A stretch of DNA of 64,000 nt from Erinaceus europaeus (taxonomy: Eukaryota; Chordata; Mammalia; Eulipotyphla; Erinaceidae): assembly GCF_950295315.1 (NCBI RefSeq), contig NC_080175.1, positions 68,422,302 to 68,486,301 of the forward strand, in the 5' to 3' direction. Made by a program: the position numbers and the translations under genes. Below, one piece after another: positions 32,573 to 43,494 of this stretch. The notes beneath the pieces were generated by a model that was not told the DNA's origin, searched no databases, and worked only from the letters and a program-made list of their open reading frames with translations. Numbering within the stretch: the first letter of the stretch is position 1; every line of letters starts with the position of its first letter.

Positions 32573-32701
32573 GGGGCAGGGGTAGTTAGCATAATGGTTA
32601 TGCAAAGAGACTCCCAAACCTAAGGCTTCAAAGTCCCAGGTTCAATTCCCTACACCACCATAAGCCAGAGCTACTGAGTGCTATGGTAAAAGGAAAAAAA
32701 A
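32573..32701 (+). mobile_element. Type C SINE, complete, plus strand
   Basis: GGGCAGGGGTAGTTAGCATAATGG (A-box-like), CCCAGGTTCAATTCCCTACACC (B-box-like), CACCATAAGCCAGAGC, A tail. A third copy of the target (ATGAAGAATG) follows at about 32703, so it inserted at the same site as the adjacent R1 copy. Confidence 0.9.
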
Positions 32702-32709
32702 AAATGAAG

Positions 32710-34075
32710 AATGAACTTATATATGGAGATCATGTTAAAGATGCTGTATTCATGATTTGACTCATGTTCATCTGCTGTTTTAAGCTGTAATCCATTTCCA
32801 ATGTGCTGGTTTTACCATCCAATTACATACATTTAGGGCACTTTCTATTATAAGTAGCTACCTATTTGTGGCAAAAGGAGAGGGGGGGAAAGTGTTTTTT
32901 TTTTTTTTAATGGCTTTTAAAATTATTTCTCTTTAGAAATTCCTTTTTAAATGACTATAATGGAGGTGTTAGCTATAATGAGAGACAAATGAACAGAGTT
33001 GAATGATACTTCATGGAAAAGTCCACTTTGGGAACAAAACAATAACAGCAAAACTTGAATTCTGTCTTGATTCTGTATTTGTGTTGCACCATCAAGTGCC
33101 TAGTTATGTTGGTTTCATGCACTTCAAGAAGCTTAAAAAATCATTTCAAGCCTCTCTGAAATGCTACATGATACAGTCTTCTTTTCACTCTTATCTCTTT
33201 CTCCCACATTGGAATTGCTATTTCATACACTACTCAAGTCAAGACAACGAAGAAAACTACAGGCTGTGTGAAGAGTCAGGCAATTTGAGGGCTTGTGATC
33301 CACCTCATCTTCAACACAGTCTTTTTTCTCTTTTACCTTTCTGTATCTTCCCCTTTATGAAAATATTTGAGCTTTTGTCACACATGAAGAAGAAAAAAAT
33401 TGTAAGTTATTATCATTGAGCCCTGATCGGTTCTCCCTTCTAGAAAGCAGCCCACCTAGTCTGCCATAATATTTTTAAAAAAGAGCACATTTATGGCATC
33501 TTACCAAAGACCCTTTGGTATGTACCAAACACCTTTAACACACTAAGTTCAATCATGAGCGATTATACAGAAGTGTTTATCAATCCAGAGTAGGTTTTTG
33601 TGTATTTACTTAAATTAAGTGGCAGACACTTTGGAAGGCACCTATGTAGCCCCCCAGTACTCTGGCAAAATAGCAAGCACTTTGTCAGTGTTGAAACAGA
33701 AACAGAGATTCCTACTGATATCTACAATGATGTATAGTCAAGAAATATGAAATGTATATTTTAAACAAATCTGACAGCTATTTTTCATTGCTCATGCTAA
33801 ACCAAACTGAGCATTTGGTTCATTGTGAAAAACGGATTCGTTCACTCACTCACACATTAACCACTCTGAGTACAGATTTTATGCCAGGTATGAAGCTATA
33901 ATACACAGACCACTAAGACATACCTGTGTGAGAGTGTTCAGGTTGTCTCTCTACCTGGAAGCTTATTTCTCCATCCCACAGAAGTGTCATGTGTTAAGGA
34001 AAATAATCACAAGTGGCAGAATCTGGTTCCTGAAATAGCTTTCATCTCTCACTTGACCAGCAGTAAGTATCTTCC
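32710..34075. other. Noncoding stretch; possible L2/MIR scrap
   Basis: The 138-codon open frame at 33003-33419 has no motif and an unremarkable composition, so I do not call it a gene. CATTAACCACTCTGAGTACAG..TTTTATGCCAGGTATG at about 33855-33890 weakly resembles an old LINE2 or MIR3 end. Confidence 0.4.
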
Positions 34076-34084
34076 AAAAAAAAT

Positions 34085-34562
34085 ACTTCATTTTATTATT
34101 ATTATTATTTTTTTTTAACCAGAGCATTGCACAGCTCTGGCTTAGGGTGGTATAGATGGCTGAGCCTGGGACTTCAGAGCCTCAGATATGAAAGTTTTTA
34201 CTTTTTTTTTTTTTAATAAAAGATAGGTACAGAGAGAGAGAGATGGGGAGGGGAGGAGAGGGAGAGAGAGACAGAGAGAGAAAGACAGACAGACAGACAC
34301 TCTACTCTGAAAGACCAGAGCACTTAGGCTTATGGTGGTGCAGGGGATTGAACCTGAGACTTGAGAGCCTCAGGCATGAAAGTTCTTTCTTGTTGTTTTT
34401 GTTTTTTTGTAATGAAAGAGAGGTACAAAGAGAAAGGCAGAGACAGAGAGAGCAGAGCACTGTCTAGCTCTCACTGATGGTAGTGCTGGGGATTGGACCT
34501 GGGATCTCAGAGCCTCAGGCAGTAGTCTTTTGCATAACTATTATACTGTCTCCTCCCTCAGG
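34085..34562 (-). mobile_element. Cluster of three type C SINEs, minus strand
   Basis: Three successive units (about 34115-34200, 34205-34385, 34400-34560). Each has CAGAGCATTGCACAGCTCTGG-like sequence, a degenerate GGGATTGAACCTGGGAC and GAGCCTCAGGCATGAAAG. The middle copy has a (CAGA)n run at 34285-34300. They look like serial insertions into A-rich tails. Confidence 0.85.
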
Positions 34563-34842
34563 AAGCATACTTTTTTTTTTTTTTAATGCAAACTAGGATG
34601 AAAGGAAACAAAACCAGCATACCTTAACTATGCCTCTCATTTCTCATCAAAAACAAAGACTGGGAACTACATCTGAACTCCCAAGCTTCTAACTGTCCTT
34701 AGGAAATGACTTCTGGCCAATTTATGGGCATTACTCAAAGCAGTGTTCCCCAAATCCTGTAGTAGGAAGGCAGGCAAGAGGTGCTGTTTTTCTGAATTTA
34801 CACAACCAGAGCCCTGAAGCTGACCCCCTGTTCTTTTCACTA

Positions 34843-34940
34843 CCAGGTGAGCTTGAAAAGGTTTGATAAAGCAGTTGACACAGTTAAATGCAGCAGGTGA
34901 GCTTGAAAAAGTTTAACAGCTACTCACACAGTTGTGGCTC
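34843..34940 (+). repeat. Imperfect tandem duplication, about 49-bp period
   Basis: CAGGTGAGCTTGAAAAGGTTT at about 34845 repeats as CAGGTGAGCTTGAAAAAGTTT at about 34894, each followed by a segment ending CACAGTT. Confidence 0.8.
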
Positions 34941-35131
34941 AGCCTCGGGCACCTGCAGACCTGGACAAAACGTCCCAACTGGAGGCCAGGCTGCGCTGGG
35001 GGAGGGGGGGCAGGGAAAAGGCTCCACGTTCCAGAGGCCCCTCCCTGCGCATCCTGCGTCCTGGGGTCCTGGGGTCCTGGGTGCGTGGCCCCAGGCACCT
35101 CCTCCGAAGACCGCTCTACCTTGCGCCTGTA
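34940..35131. other. GC-rich, CpG-containing segment
   Basis: About 190 bp of GC-rich sequence with about ten CpG, in otherwise AT-rich DNA. It includes a TCCTGGGG tandem at about 35060-35080 and is followed by a T run. The open frames on both strands are arbitrary. It could be a small CpG island, a first exon or an unidentified insertion. Confidence 0.5.
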
Positions 35132-35399
35132 ATTTTTTTTTTTTTTTTGCATCATGAACAAGGTTTGTATTTTTCTTAGAGGCTTCTAAAAGTGATGTGA
35201 TTGTATAAGATAATAATTACCTTTATCCACACTTATACACTAAGAACGTTTCAGTGTTCATCTTTGTGGTCTTCGTTGTAACTATATCTAAATTTAAAAA
35301 ATACATACTTCCTCTCTCTTATCTACACAGATGCGTACATAAATACACGTGGTAAACGTCGATCTTTCCTTTTTCTATATTTTATTTATTATTATTTCT

Positions 35400-35530
35400 T
35401 ATTTCATTATTGGGGGATTAATGGTTTACAGTCGACAGTAAAATACACTATTTGTACATGTGTAGTATTTCTGTTTTTCACAAAACAGTTCAACCCCCCC
35501 CCCCCAGGTCCTCCTCTGCCATCATGTTCC
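35400..35530 (+). mobile_element. Interspersed repeat with GGGGGATTAATGGTTTACAG
   Basis: CATTATTGGGGGATTAATGG, TTTACAGTCGACAGTAAAATA, TTTGTACATG and ACAGTTCAACCCCC recur at 43062-43170 and partly at 62240-62310, so this is a repeat family. The class is unknown; it may be LINE-derived. Confidence 0.65.
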
Positions 35531-35539
35531 AGGACTTAT

Positions 35540-35675
35540 TTATTTATTATTTTTTAGAGAGAGAGACAGGGAGAGAGATGGACAGCTCTGATGGTGCCGA
35601 GACAGAACCTGGGACCTCAAAGCTTCAGGCAGGAGAGGCTTTTGCAGTACCATTATTTTGTCTTCCCAGTCCCTA
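35540..35675 (-). mobile_element. Type C SINE, minus strand
   Basis: GAGAGAGACAGGGAGAGAG, TGGTGCCGAGACAGAACCTGGG, AGCTTCAGGCAGGAGAGG, then CATTATTTTGTCTTCCCAGTC. Confidence 0.75.
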
Positions 35676-35685
35676 CTTACAGGTT

Positions 35686-35775
35686 TTATACCCTAAAATA
35701 GGTTATATACCATTTAAATGGTATAAAAGTAGGTTTTATACCATTTAAGTGGTATAAAAATAGGTTTTGTACTTT
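35686..35775. repeat. Tandem 30-33-bp units each with a palindromic core
   Basis: The perfect 18-bp palindrome ATACCATTTAAATGGTAT (35707-35724) is repeated as the near-palindrome 35734-35759 with 11-base arms. Partial units (AGGTTTTATACC, AGGTTTTGTAC) flank both. Confidence 0.85.
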
Positions 35776-36279
35776 TTTTTTTTTTTACTTTAAAACACGG
35801 AGGAGTAAAAATTTTTATTTGTCCATATATAGGTAGGTCCTCTACGTGACTTAGGAAGTTGAACATTATCAGCGTATTTGAAGAAACCTATGTAACCCTA
35901 AAGACTGCATTATTTTAATTATTGTTTATCAAAATGTATTATGATAAACATTTCCTCGCCTGATTTGACAGTTTAACAAAGTGTGCATGTATTACGTTTT
36001 AGGAAACTTGGCAAACATAAAAAATTTAATTAAGTTGCAGATGTACCCAACAGAGTGTCAAAACCCAAGTGAAAGAAATAAAACTTTCATCATACTCCAG
36101 AGGCTCATCTTAATCCAGAGGCTCATCTTGATGAATGCTTTGGTTTCTAACACCATGGGAATAGTTTTGAACATTGTAGGGACATTCCAGTCATTATTTT
36201 ACTGTTCTATATGGCCTTTGATTGCAATGCATGTATGAATTACACTCAGCATGCTGACTGTTTAGCTGGGAAGTCTACA

Positions 36280-36800
36280 CTGTCTCTCTCACTTAACATT
36301 ACATAAAATCCACTTTTTTTTTCCATGTCATTTAACATTCTGTTAAAATTATTTAGTTTTTGTTGAATCTATTGGATAGATTATTGTGCTTTCACTGATG
36401 GTAAAGAGGTTTTGGTATTTTTTAGTTTGGTTTGGACAGTTTTTTCCAAGCATGTGTATCCTCATGCAGATCTGTGAAGTGTTTTTTTTTTTTTTTTTGT
36501 GGGCGGGGGGACTTGTTTTTGGAATGGAATAGTCAAACTAAAGAGCATTAACACTAGTGGTTCGGTAGTGTTCTGCTTCCACTAAAAGGTTAGTGCCAGT
36601 TTGTAGTCCTGCTAGTTAATGCTGTGTGATATTATCTCATTTCAACTTTTCCCACTTCAAATTTATTTCATCTTTGTTAATTTTGTAGGTGAGAAATGTT
36701 TCCTCATTTATGTTTACATTTGCACTCCCTGTCTTGAGTGAGGTTGAGTACACCACTTAATATGGATTTATATTTTTCTCATTATGGTTTATTTACATAT
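36280..36800 (-). mobile_element. Probable ancient L1 fragment, minus strand
   Basis: TCTCTCTCACTTAACATTACAT, TTTACATTTGCACTCCCTGTC and TTGAGTGAGGTTGAGTACACC follow the inverse of the L1 ORF2 end in L1M-type elements. Strongly decayed. Confidence 0.5.
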
Positions 36801-36929
36801 ATATGTCTTTCCTCTCGTTTTCTCAGGTTTGGGCATTGCTTGAGTTCCTTAGATTAACATGAGTGAACCGTGGTCAAATCCAGCTAAATTTCAGGACTGC
36901 CACAGAAATACCTTTAGGGTGTTGTGTTA

Positions 36930-37030
36930 TGTTTTGTTTCCCAGAACATTGCTTAGCTCTGGTTTACAGTGGTGCTGGGAATTGAACCTGAGACTTTGGA
37001 GCCTCAGGCATAAACGTCCTTTTTTTTGTT
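36930..37030 (-). mobile_element. Type C SINE, minus strand
   Basis: CAGAACATTGCTTAGCTCTGG, GGGAATTGAACCTGAGAC, GAGCCTCAGGCATAAACGTCC. Cut off by the next SINE's tail at 37030. Confidence 0.8.
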
Positions 37031-37044
37031 AAAAAAAAAAAAAA

Positions 37045-37258
37045 AAAAACTTTTTTATTAATTTATTATTGGATAGAGACAGACAGAAATTGAGAGGGTA
37101 GGGGGATATAGAGAGGGGGAGAGACAGACAGACATCTGTAGCCCTGCTTCACCACTCATGAAGCCTTCCCCCTGCAGATGGGGACCAGGGCCTTGAACCT
37201 GGGTCCTTGTGTGCTGCAGTGTGTGTACTTAACCAGGTGCGCCACCGCCTGGCCCCCC
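37045..37258 (-). mobile_element. Type B SINE, minus strand
   Basis: ATTATTGGATAGAGACAGAC, CCCTGCAGATGGGGACCAGGG, CTTGAACCTGGGTCC and GGTGCGCCACCGCCTGGCCCC. Confidence 0.9.
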
Positions 37259-37588
37259 CTTTTTAAAAAAAAAAACTTTATTTATTTTGAATAAAGACAG
37301 AGAAAGGGGAAAACAGAGATAGGGGAGGATTATCTTAGTAATCAATTAATTCAGCATCTAAAATCTATAGACATGGACACTCATTTTGATAATGAAAGAC
37401 TTCAAGTTCAATCTCTGGTTTTGAGTTCAGTATTGTTTCTTGTTCTGCAGTACCTTGCTTCCCTGACAAGAGATGACAACCTAGCACCTACTGAATGAAG
37501 TGTACAAAATATTAAAGTATATGCTATATTTAATATTCGCATAGAGTAAGGACAAAGCAGATTAACCAAAAGTAAAATATTTTGATAG

Positions 37589-37883
37589 GGAGTCAGGCTG
37601 TAGTGCAGCGGGCTAAGCGCAGGTGGCGCAAAGCACAAGGACCGGCATAAGGATCCCAGTTCGAACCCCGGCTCCCCACCTGCAGGGGAATCACTTCACA
37701 GGCGGTGAAGCAGGTCTGCAGGTGTCTATCTTTCTCTCCTCCTCTCTGTCTTCCCCTCCCTCTCTCCATTTCTCTCTGTCCTATCCAACAACAACAAAAA
37801 CAACAACAATAATAATAACTACAACAATAAAACAACAAGGGCAACAAAAGGGAATAAATAAATAAAATAAATATAAAAAATAA
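37589..37883 (+). mobile_element. ERI-type SINE, nearly intact, with TSD
   Basis: GGGAGTCAGGCTGTAGTGCAG head, GTTCGAACCCCGGCTCCCC B box, full pyrimidine tract and GGGCAACAAAAGGGAATAAATA tail. TSD AAAATATTTTGATA at about 37575 and 37884. One of the youngest copies. Confidence 0.95.
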
Positions 37884-37899
37884 AAAAATATTTTGATAA

Positions 37900-38505
37900 C
37901 TGGAATATCCTATTTCCTGATCTCCAGTAAACAAAGAGAATGTCAGCTATTACTTTCAACAGGTTCCATCTGTAATCTCTAATCCTTCCTCCTAACTTCA
38001 TTTTGAGTGACTAAATCCAAGTAATCCCAATTGGTAATTCCAAGACGAGATGGAATCTAAAATAGCTTCTACTGTAAATCACTCTGTGCCACTCGGTTCA
38101 CTTTCTTACTCAAATGGGTACTTTCCTATTCACTGGCTCACAGTGTAACTAATGTTTGAGAAATTGTATTGTACCTGCCTGATAATTATAATAAAATGCC
38201 CTACTCCAAGAGAATAGACATAGAGTTTCAAACACACACACACACAGACACACACACACACACACTTCCATTCCTTTCCTTCTTTCCAGTTTTCCTTCCT
38301 CCTCTACCCTAATGAGCACACTCTTTGGCACCAGATCATCATCTTTGGGCAGTGCTATGCTTTTAAATTCTCTGGAAAAGAAATGAACATTGAGTAATGG
38401 CATCCATCAATTTCCCTGATAAGTATTCTGCCTCAGCCACTTTCAAACTTCCACCAGGAGCTTACTGCATATGGAGTGGGGAAAAGTTGAATAAATAATT
38501 GAATG
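37900..38505. other. Noncoding stretch with a (CA)n tract
   Basis: (CA)n with one GA interruption at 38232-38265. A short open frame framed by splice-like AG/GT lies on the minus strand at 38308-38371 (see findings). Otherwise unassigned. Confidence 0.45.
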
Positions 38506-38697
38506 GGGGGCAGATGGTGGCACACCTGGTTGAGTGCACACATTACCATGTACAAGGACCCAGGTTCAAGCCCTCACTCTAAACCCGCAGGGGAAAAGCT
38601 TCACAAGCAGTGAAGCAGTGTTGCAGTTGTTTCTCTGTCTCTCTCCCTCTTTATCTCCCCACTCTTCTATTTTCTCTATCCAAATAAATAAACACGT
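38506..38697 (+). mobile_element. Type B SINE
   Basis: GGGGCAGATGGTGGCACACCTGG, AGGTTCAAGCCCTCACTC, CAGGGGAAAAGCTTCACAAGC, CCAAATAAATAAACACGTAAA. Confidence 0.9.
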
Positions 38698-38699
38698 AA

Positions 38700-40600
38700 A
38701 TGTATGCAGCTATTGACTGGTTTCCTGTGTGCTTTCACTTTGAGAAGTTCCAGCTTTACTGCTGGGGTATTAAGGCCCAGTTGTCTCCAAGGAGCTGGTA
38801 TGAACAAACTTCAGCAGACAATACTCAACTGTCTTTACAGACACCTTTTGAGGTTCAGACATGAATATGACTTTTTACCCTTGATCCATTTTTCATGATC
38901 TTCATTAATTTTTAGATTTTCATTTTGTGAGTTGTCTCAAGGAAGTGTCTCTTTCACTGTCTAAAAATAAAAGTAAATGTAAAGAAAAAAAAAGGCCACC
39001 TAAAGCAGTAGTAAAATTATGTGTCTCTCGGAAGGGAGGAATCAGCAGGGGCCAGTCTCTGTTTCCATGAAGATGTGGACTCCTCCGCTACTAAGTCCAT
39101 TTCTAGAACCTTTTTCCTTACTCACTAGCTTACTTGGTGTTACGCTGCTTGTAGTTCATTCAACTGCATATTTACAAGACCTTTAAACATTCTGAGAAAG
39201 GATCAGTAATATTTCTCTTCCAACCAGTTGTGCTTTTTTAGTGGTCCGTTAAAGAAGACAACTTCTGTTTTTTTTTTTTTTTTTTTAAACTAAGACCTAT
39301 AGATGATAAGGTTCACAGTTAAGGACATCGCTAATAATAACACAATTGAGAGTCTTACCAAAGTTACTATCCCTTCATTGTGTGTCTCTGATCAAAACAC
39401 AAGCTCTGAATCTTTGGTGCCCATGAAGGAAAATGAAGCAGCTGGACGTGACCTTGGACTCCCATAGTTAAGTCCTTCCCTGTTGCACCTCTGAGAAATT
39501 CCTTTCATGATGGGACTTTCAGGTTAGCACAGGGGGATGCAGCTGGTTAGAAAATAGAAAGTAACTTAGTGGGGTGGTACTTCTTGGTTATGGCCCCCCA
39601 CAGCTAGAATTACCGTATTTACCTAATAAGATTATAGAGACTTGCTCACATGAGTTTTAGATATCCAATAAATATCTGGAATATATATAGGTCCCAAATA
39701 TTGCATGGGACAAAAAATATTCATTTTTCAGTGTTTGAGCAACACCAAATTTGACTTTGTGTTCTTCTTCAAAATTTTGTTAGTTATTTAATACTGACTT
39801 ACAAATACCGTTTCCACCACCAGAGTTCTGAATCCCCAGTCCTTCTATTGGAAGCTACAGCAGTTTTCCTATGGTTACAGATATGGGTTAACTATTATTT
39901 CTACAACTATCTGTCCATTGTTGTATATAATTGTCCTTTTATTATTATTATTTTAATTTTAAGGTTCCGTCTTCTGAAACTTGGTGTTCTTTATTTCATC
40001 TGATAGATAGCTCTTTGTAATGGTAGATAACAACTTATTTTATGCCTCAACCAGTTGGGTAGGTCAAATAGGGCATCTTAGCAAAAAATAGAAGATGATT
40101 TTGTAAAGACAGGTGCTGGATAGTTGTTTGGTATCTATTCTGCATGAAGTGGGGAAGGTGTCAGGTTTTCTTTTTTTGCTCAGGTTGTAATACCACTTCT
40201 ATGATTAAAAAAAAGACCATGTGACATACATCTGAGTACTGACATAAGAAATCACCAGGCTAATCCCTGAATAGATCTACAAACTAGGTGGAGTTGTAGA
40301 CAGAGAAGGTCAGTTCCCAGAAAGGCAGAAGAAATGTCTATTAGACTTTTTATTTAAAGCAAACATTATAAAATTACATCTGCTTTAGCAACTAAGTTGA
40401 ATGGCTTTGTAGGTCTCATATTAAAATGACCAAGGAAAACTAATAATAGTTAAAAGTTTCAGTAAGTGTTAAATAAATGTAACATTTAATTAGGGTAATG
40501 TTTTCAGTATTTGACTAACCCTGTTCCCTGCAAAAAAAAAAAAGACAGTCATGTTTCTTTGCAGGTGATTATTGTACTGTGCTCTTTTAATAATCTAGTA
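38700..40600. other. Noncoding stretch; L1-type scrap near 39775-39915
   Basis: TTACAAATACCGTTTCCACCACC, AGAGTTCTGAATCCCC and ACAGATATGGGTTAACTATT pair with 28770-28880, which suggests a minus-strand L1 3' end. The rest is unassigned. Confidence 0.4.
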
Positions 40601-40745
40601 TATGTTGGGCTGTTGACATAGCTCTCTTGAACAGTGTACTGTTTTGCCATGTGTTTGGCCCAGGTTTGAGCCAGGGCCCCAGTGCATTGAAAGAAGTTTT
40701 GGTCTCTTTTATTCTCTTTCTTTGTCTCTAGTTAAAAAAAAAAAG
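40600..40745 (+). mobile_element. tRNA-like SINE of the TAGCTC type
   Basis: GGGCTGTTGACATAGCTCTC, TTTTGCCATGTGTTTGGCCC, AGGTTTGAGCCAGGGCCCC, GCATTGAAAGAAG, TCTCTTT tract, A tail. Same unit as at 60940. Confidence 0.7.
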
Positions 40746-40839
40746 TAGTATATATTATGCACATGAGAAACTATCAACTATGTAAACATAAGCCAAGTCT
40801 CAGTGATTTTTGTATTCTATTTTTAATGTAATTTTCCAT

Positions 40840-41005
40840 TTAATTTAAGATCGAGAGGGAGAAAGAGAAACAGAGAAACGAGAGAAAATGTAGCACCACC
40901 TCACCAAGCCATGGTTCATGGAACTTCTCCTGACACTGTGTGTGGTGCCAATGGCTCCAACCTGGGTGTTTGTGTGTGGTAAAGAGATCAATGTTGGTCT
41001 GAAAA
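40840..41005 (-). mobile_element. Diverged SINE, minus strand
   Basis: GAGAGGGAGAAAGAGAAACAG tract, then TGGTGCCAATGGCTCCAACC, TGGGTGTTTGTGTGTGGTAAAG. Weakly similar to type B in inverse. Confidence 0.5.
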
Positions 41006-41308
41006 TGGCACTTTTGGTAGGTTGGGAATGACATGGACTGCAAGGAATTGAGGAATTCTTGGGAAGAGAGTCCAATAGAAGTACGCTGGCTGCAACTTCC
41101 AAAGCTGGAGGGAAGTTTAGGCTAGAGCATGATGGTTGACAAAGAAGCAGAAAGGTGAGGACCTGAGCAGGAGAACACTTCTTTGGAAGCCGGAAGTCCA
41201 GGGCCAAGGACCCAGGTGAGAGCAGTCAGGCATGGTCAGAGGAGAGTTCAGCATTAAGAAAGATCTAAAAACTCTTGTCTAAAGAGGAACTTAAGATTGA
41301 CGGGCATG

Positions 41309-41597
41309 GGGAGTCAGGCTGTAGTGCAGTGGACTAAGCACAGGTGGCGCAAAGCACAAGGACCGGCATAAGGATCCCTGTTGGAACCCTGGCTCCCCAC
41401 CTGCAGGGGAGTCGCTTCACAGGCTGTGAAGCAGGTCTGCAGGTGTCTATCTTTCTCTCCTCCTCTCTGTCTTCCCCTCCCTCTCTCCATTTCTCTCTGT
41501 CCTATCCAACAACGACAACAACAATAATAACTACAACAATAAAACAACAAGGGCAACAAAAGGGAATAAATAAATAAAATAAATATTTTAAAAAAAA
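41309..41597 (+). mobile_element. ERI-type SINE, nearly intact, with 17-bp TSD
   Basis: Full head, core and tail, highly similar to 37589-37883. TSD AGATTGACGGGCATGG at about 41293 and 41598. The B box is changed to GTTGGAACCC. Confidence 0.95.
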
Positions 41598-42219
41598 GAT
41601 TGACGGGCATGGAAAATTATGGATTAAGGGACTTGTAGAAGTGCATTTCACATCTTCAAAGGAGATGCCCATATAGGAAGTTCAATTCGTGAAGACAGGT
41701 GTTTACCAAGAAATTCTTATGAAATTCATAAAATTATAACTAATTTGAACTTAACTACAAATTAATGGCGATAATCAAATATATTTGAAATACTACATGG
41801 CTGTAGAAATATAATGGGATGGCACATAAAAATGAAAATTGCCATACTGTCAATTTATTATACATAAATACATTTTAGAAGGATGCAGATCTAGCACTTT
41901 CCCCATGAAAGGGTGCATATTTTACATAATAAGAAATGGGGTTTTAATTGCTACAAGATAATTATTGAGTCAGTATATAAACTATATTGTACATATGCAG
42001 TTTGTAAAGTACTTACTCTTTCTAAACCTCAGCTGTGAGGACAAATACTTATTAGAATCTATGTGGTTGAACAAAAAGTAGGGCTACATATGGCATATGA
42101 AAGGAAGTAATCATGTTGGCAATAGTGAAATATATGCTATTAATAACAACCCACCCCTGAGACATTTTCACCAGTGCCAAAATTATAAATGTTTATAAAG
42201 AAATGATTTTTTGGTGGTA

Positions 42220-42366
42220 ACCTTTGCATTCATTCAGCCTATGAACTGGCAAATCTAGCCAAACTATTTTAATTCAAATTACTTAATTCCATTTGGTTAT
42301 CCATGTTTAAAACAGATACTGTTCGTCTTAATCAACTTTGAGAAACACCTTAGAGATTCTGTTGTG
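42220..42366 (+). repeat. 147-bp direct repeat, copy 1
   Basis: From ACCTTTGCATTCATTCAGCC to TTAGAGATTCTGTTGTGG. About 97% identical to copy 2 at 42689-42835, with about five differences. Confidence 0.95.
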
Positions 42367-42688
42367 GTAACACTTATGAAATGAGGGAAAAAATTACTAG
42401 GTAATATAGGATTTTCATACATACAACAATTTTATTTCCAGAAGTATCAGTTGGAGTGCATAATCATTCTTATTAAAATGCATTTTAAAAGGTAATCAGA
42501 AAAATATTGAAGATTGAACAGTTGCTTAAGTATCATAGCATCATCAAGGAAAACCACTTACATTATAATGGAGTTTTTGTTGCTTTTGTTTTACCACTTC
42601 ACTTAATTTTCCTGTACATAGAAATAAAATTTGCCTTTAACACATGTAGAGTGGCTGCAGGACAGAAAAAAAAAAAAGAAAAACCTGT
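42367..42688 (+). other. Segment between the 147-bp repeats, ending in AATAAA and poly(A)
   Basis: AATAAA at 42623-42628 is followed about 38 nt later by an A run (42666-42677) that ends at the second repeat. The layout is that of a 3' UTR retrocopy. I cannot recognise a source transcript. Confidence 0.6.
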
Positions 42689-42835
42689 ACCTTTGCATTC
42701 ATTCAACCTATGAACTGGCAAATCTAGCCAAACTATTTTAATTCAAATTACTTAATTCCATTTGGTTATCCATGTTTAAAACAGATACTGTTTGTCTTAA
42801 GCAACTTTGAGAAACACCTTAGAGATTCTATTGTT
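42689..42835 (+). repeat. 147-bp direct repeat, copy 2
   Basis: See copy 1. The offset between the copies is 469 bp. Confidence 0.95.
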
Positions 42836-43054
42836 GAAATCCATTATGTCCAGTGACAGCTTTATTTTCATAGAAATTGACTTTAAACTGTTTAGAAAAA
42901 TGAAATAGATATTGGGCCTGTGTCAGTGTTTTCCCCAAATAGCTCCTTTCCTAAATCTTCTGTTTCACATGATCTTTAATATTTATCAAAGTAGCTGATT
43001 TCCTGGGATTTGGAGTCCACTAACAATATAGTACAAGGACAGAGGGCAATCTTT

Positions 43055-43175
43055 TTTTTTCATTTCTTTATTGGAGGATTAATGGTTTACAGTTGATAGC
43101 AAAACACAATAATTTGTACATGCACAACATCTCCCAGTTTTCCACATAACAGTTCAACCCCCAGTAGGTCAGAGG
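43055..43175 (+). mobile_element. Interspersed repeat with GGAGGATTAATGGTTTACAG
   Basis: TTTCTTTATTGGAGGATTAATGG, TTTACAGTTGATAGCAAAACAC, TTTGTACATGCACAACATC, ACAGTTCAACCCCCAGTAGG. It pairs with 35400-35530. Flanking AGGACAGAGGGCAATCTT / AGGTCAGAGGGCAGTCTT looks like a TSD (about 43034 and 43165). Confidence 0.75.
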
Positions 43176-43494
43176 GCAGTCTTAAAACCTTTGTCCCTGT
43201 ATATGTAGAGATGAACATCATTGATGGTGGGAACAAGTAGAAGGAAGATTAGGGGAGGAAGCGAAAGTGTATTTGTTCTTTTCACTCCCACAGCAGACAG
43301 AGTTGAGGAGTAAAGAGAATGAAACGTGGAAAACAAAGGTGTGATGGAATCTAGTTTGTTCTACTTTATATAATTTTGTCTAGAGCTATCTTCATCTTTT
43401 TAGGTAGTCAAAATTGCTAAATCTTGGCTTAATACTTGTATAGACATTGAAAGTCCAGACAATATTTTTCATACCCTATCTCCCCGGGGCTGCA

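Noticed and set aside
33003..33419. 138-codon open frame as a gene
   Set aside because: No domain, no convincing start context or splice context, and composition like the surrounding AT-rich DNA.
34888..35161. Open frames on both strands of the GC-rich segment
   Set aside because: All frames are open because AT-rich stops are rare in GC-rich DNA. No frame resembles a known protein.
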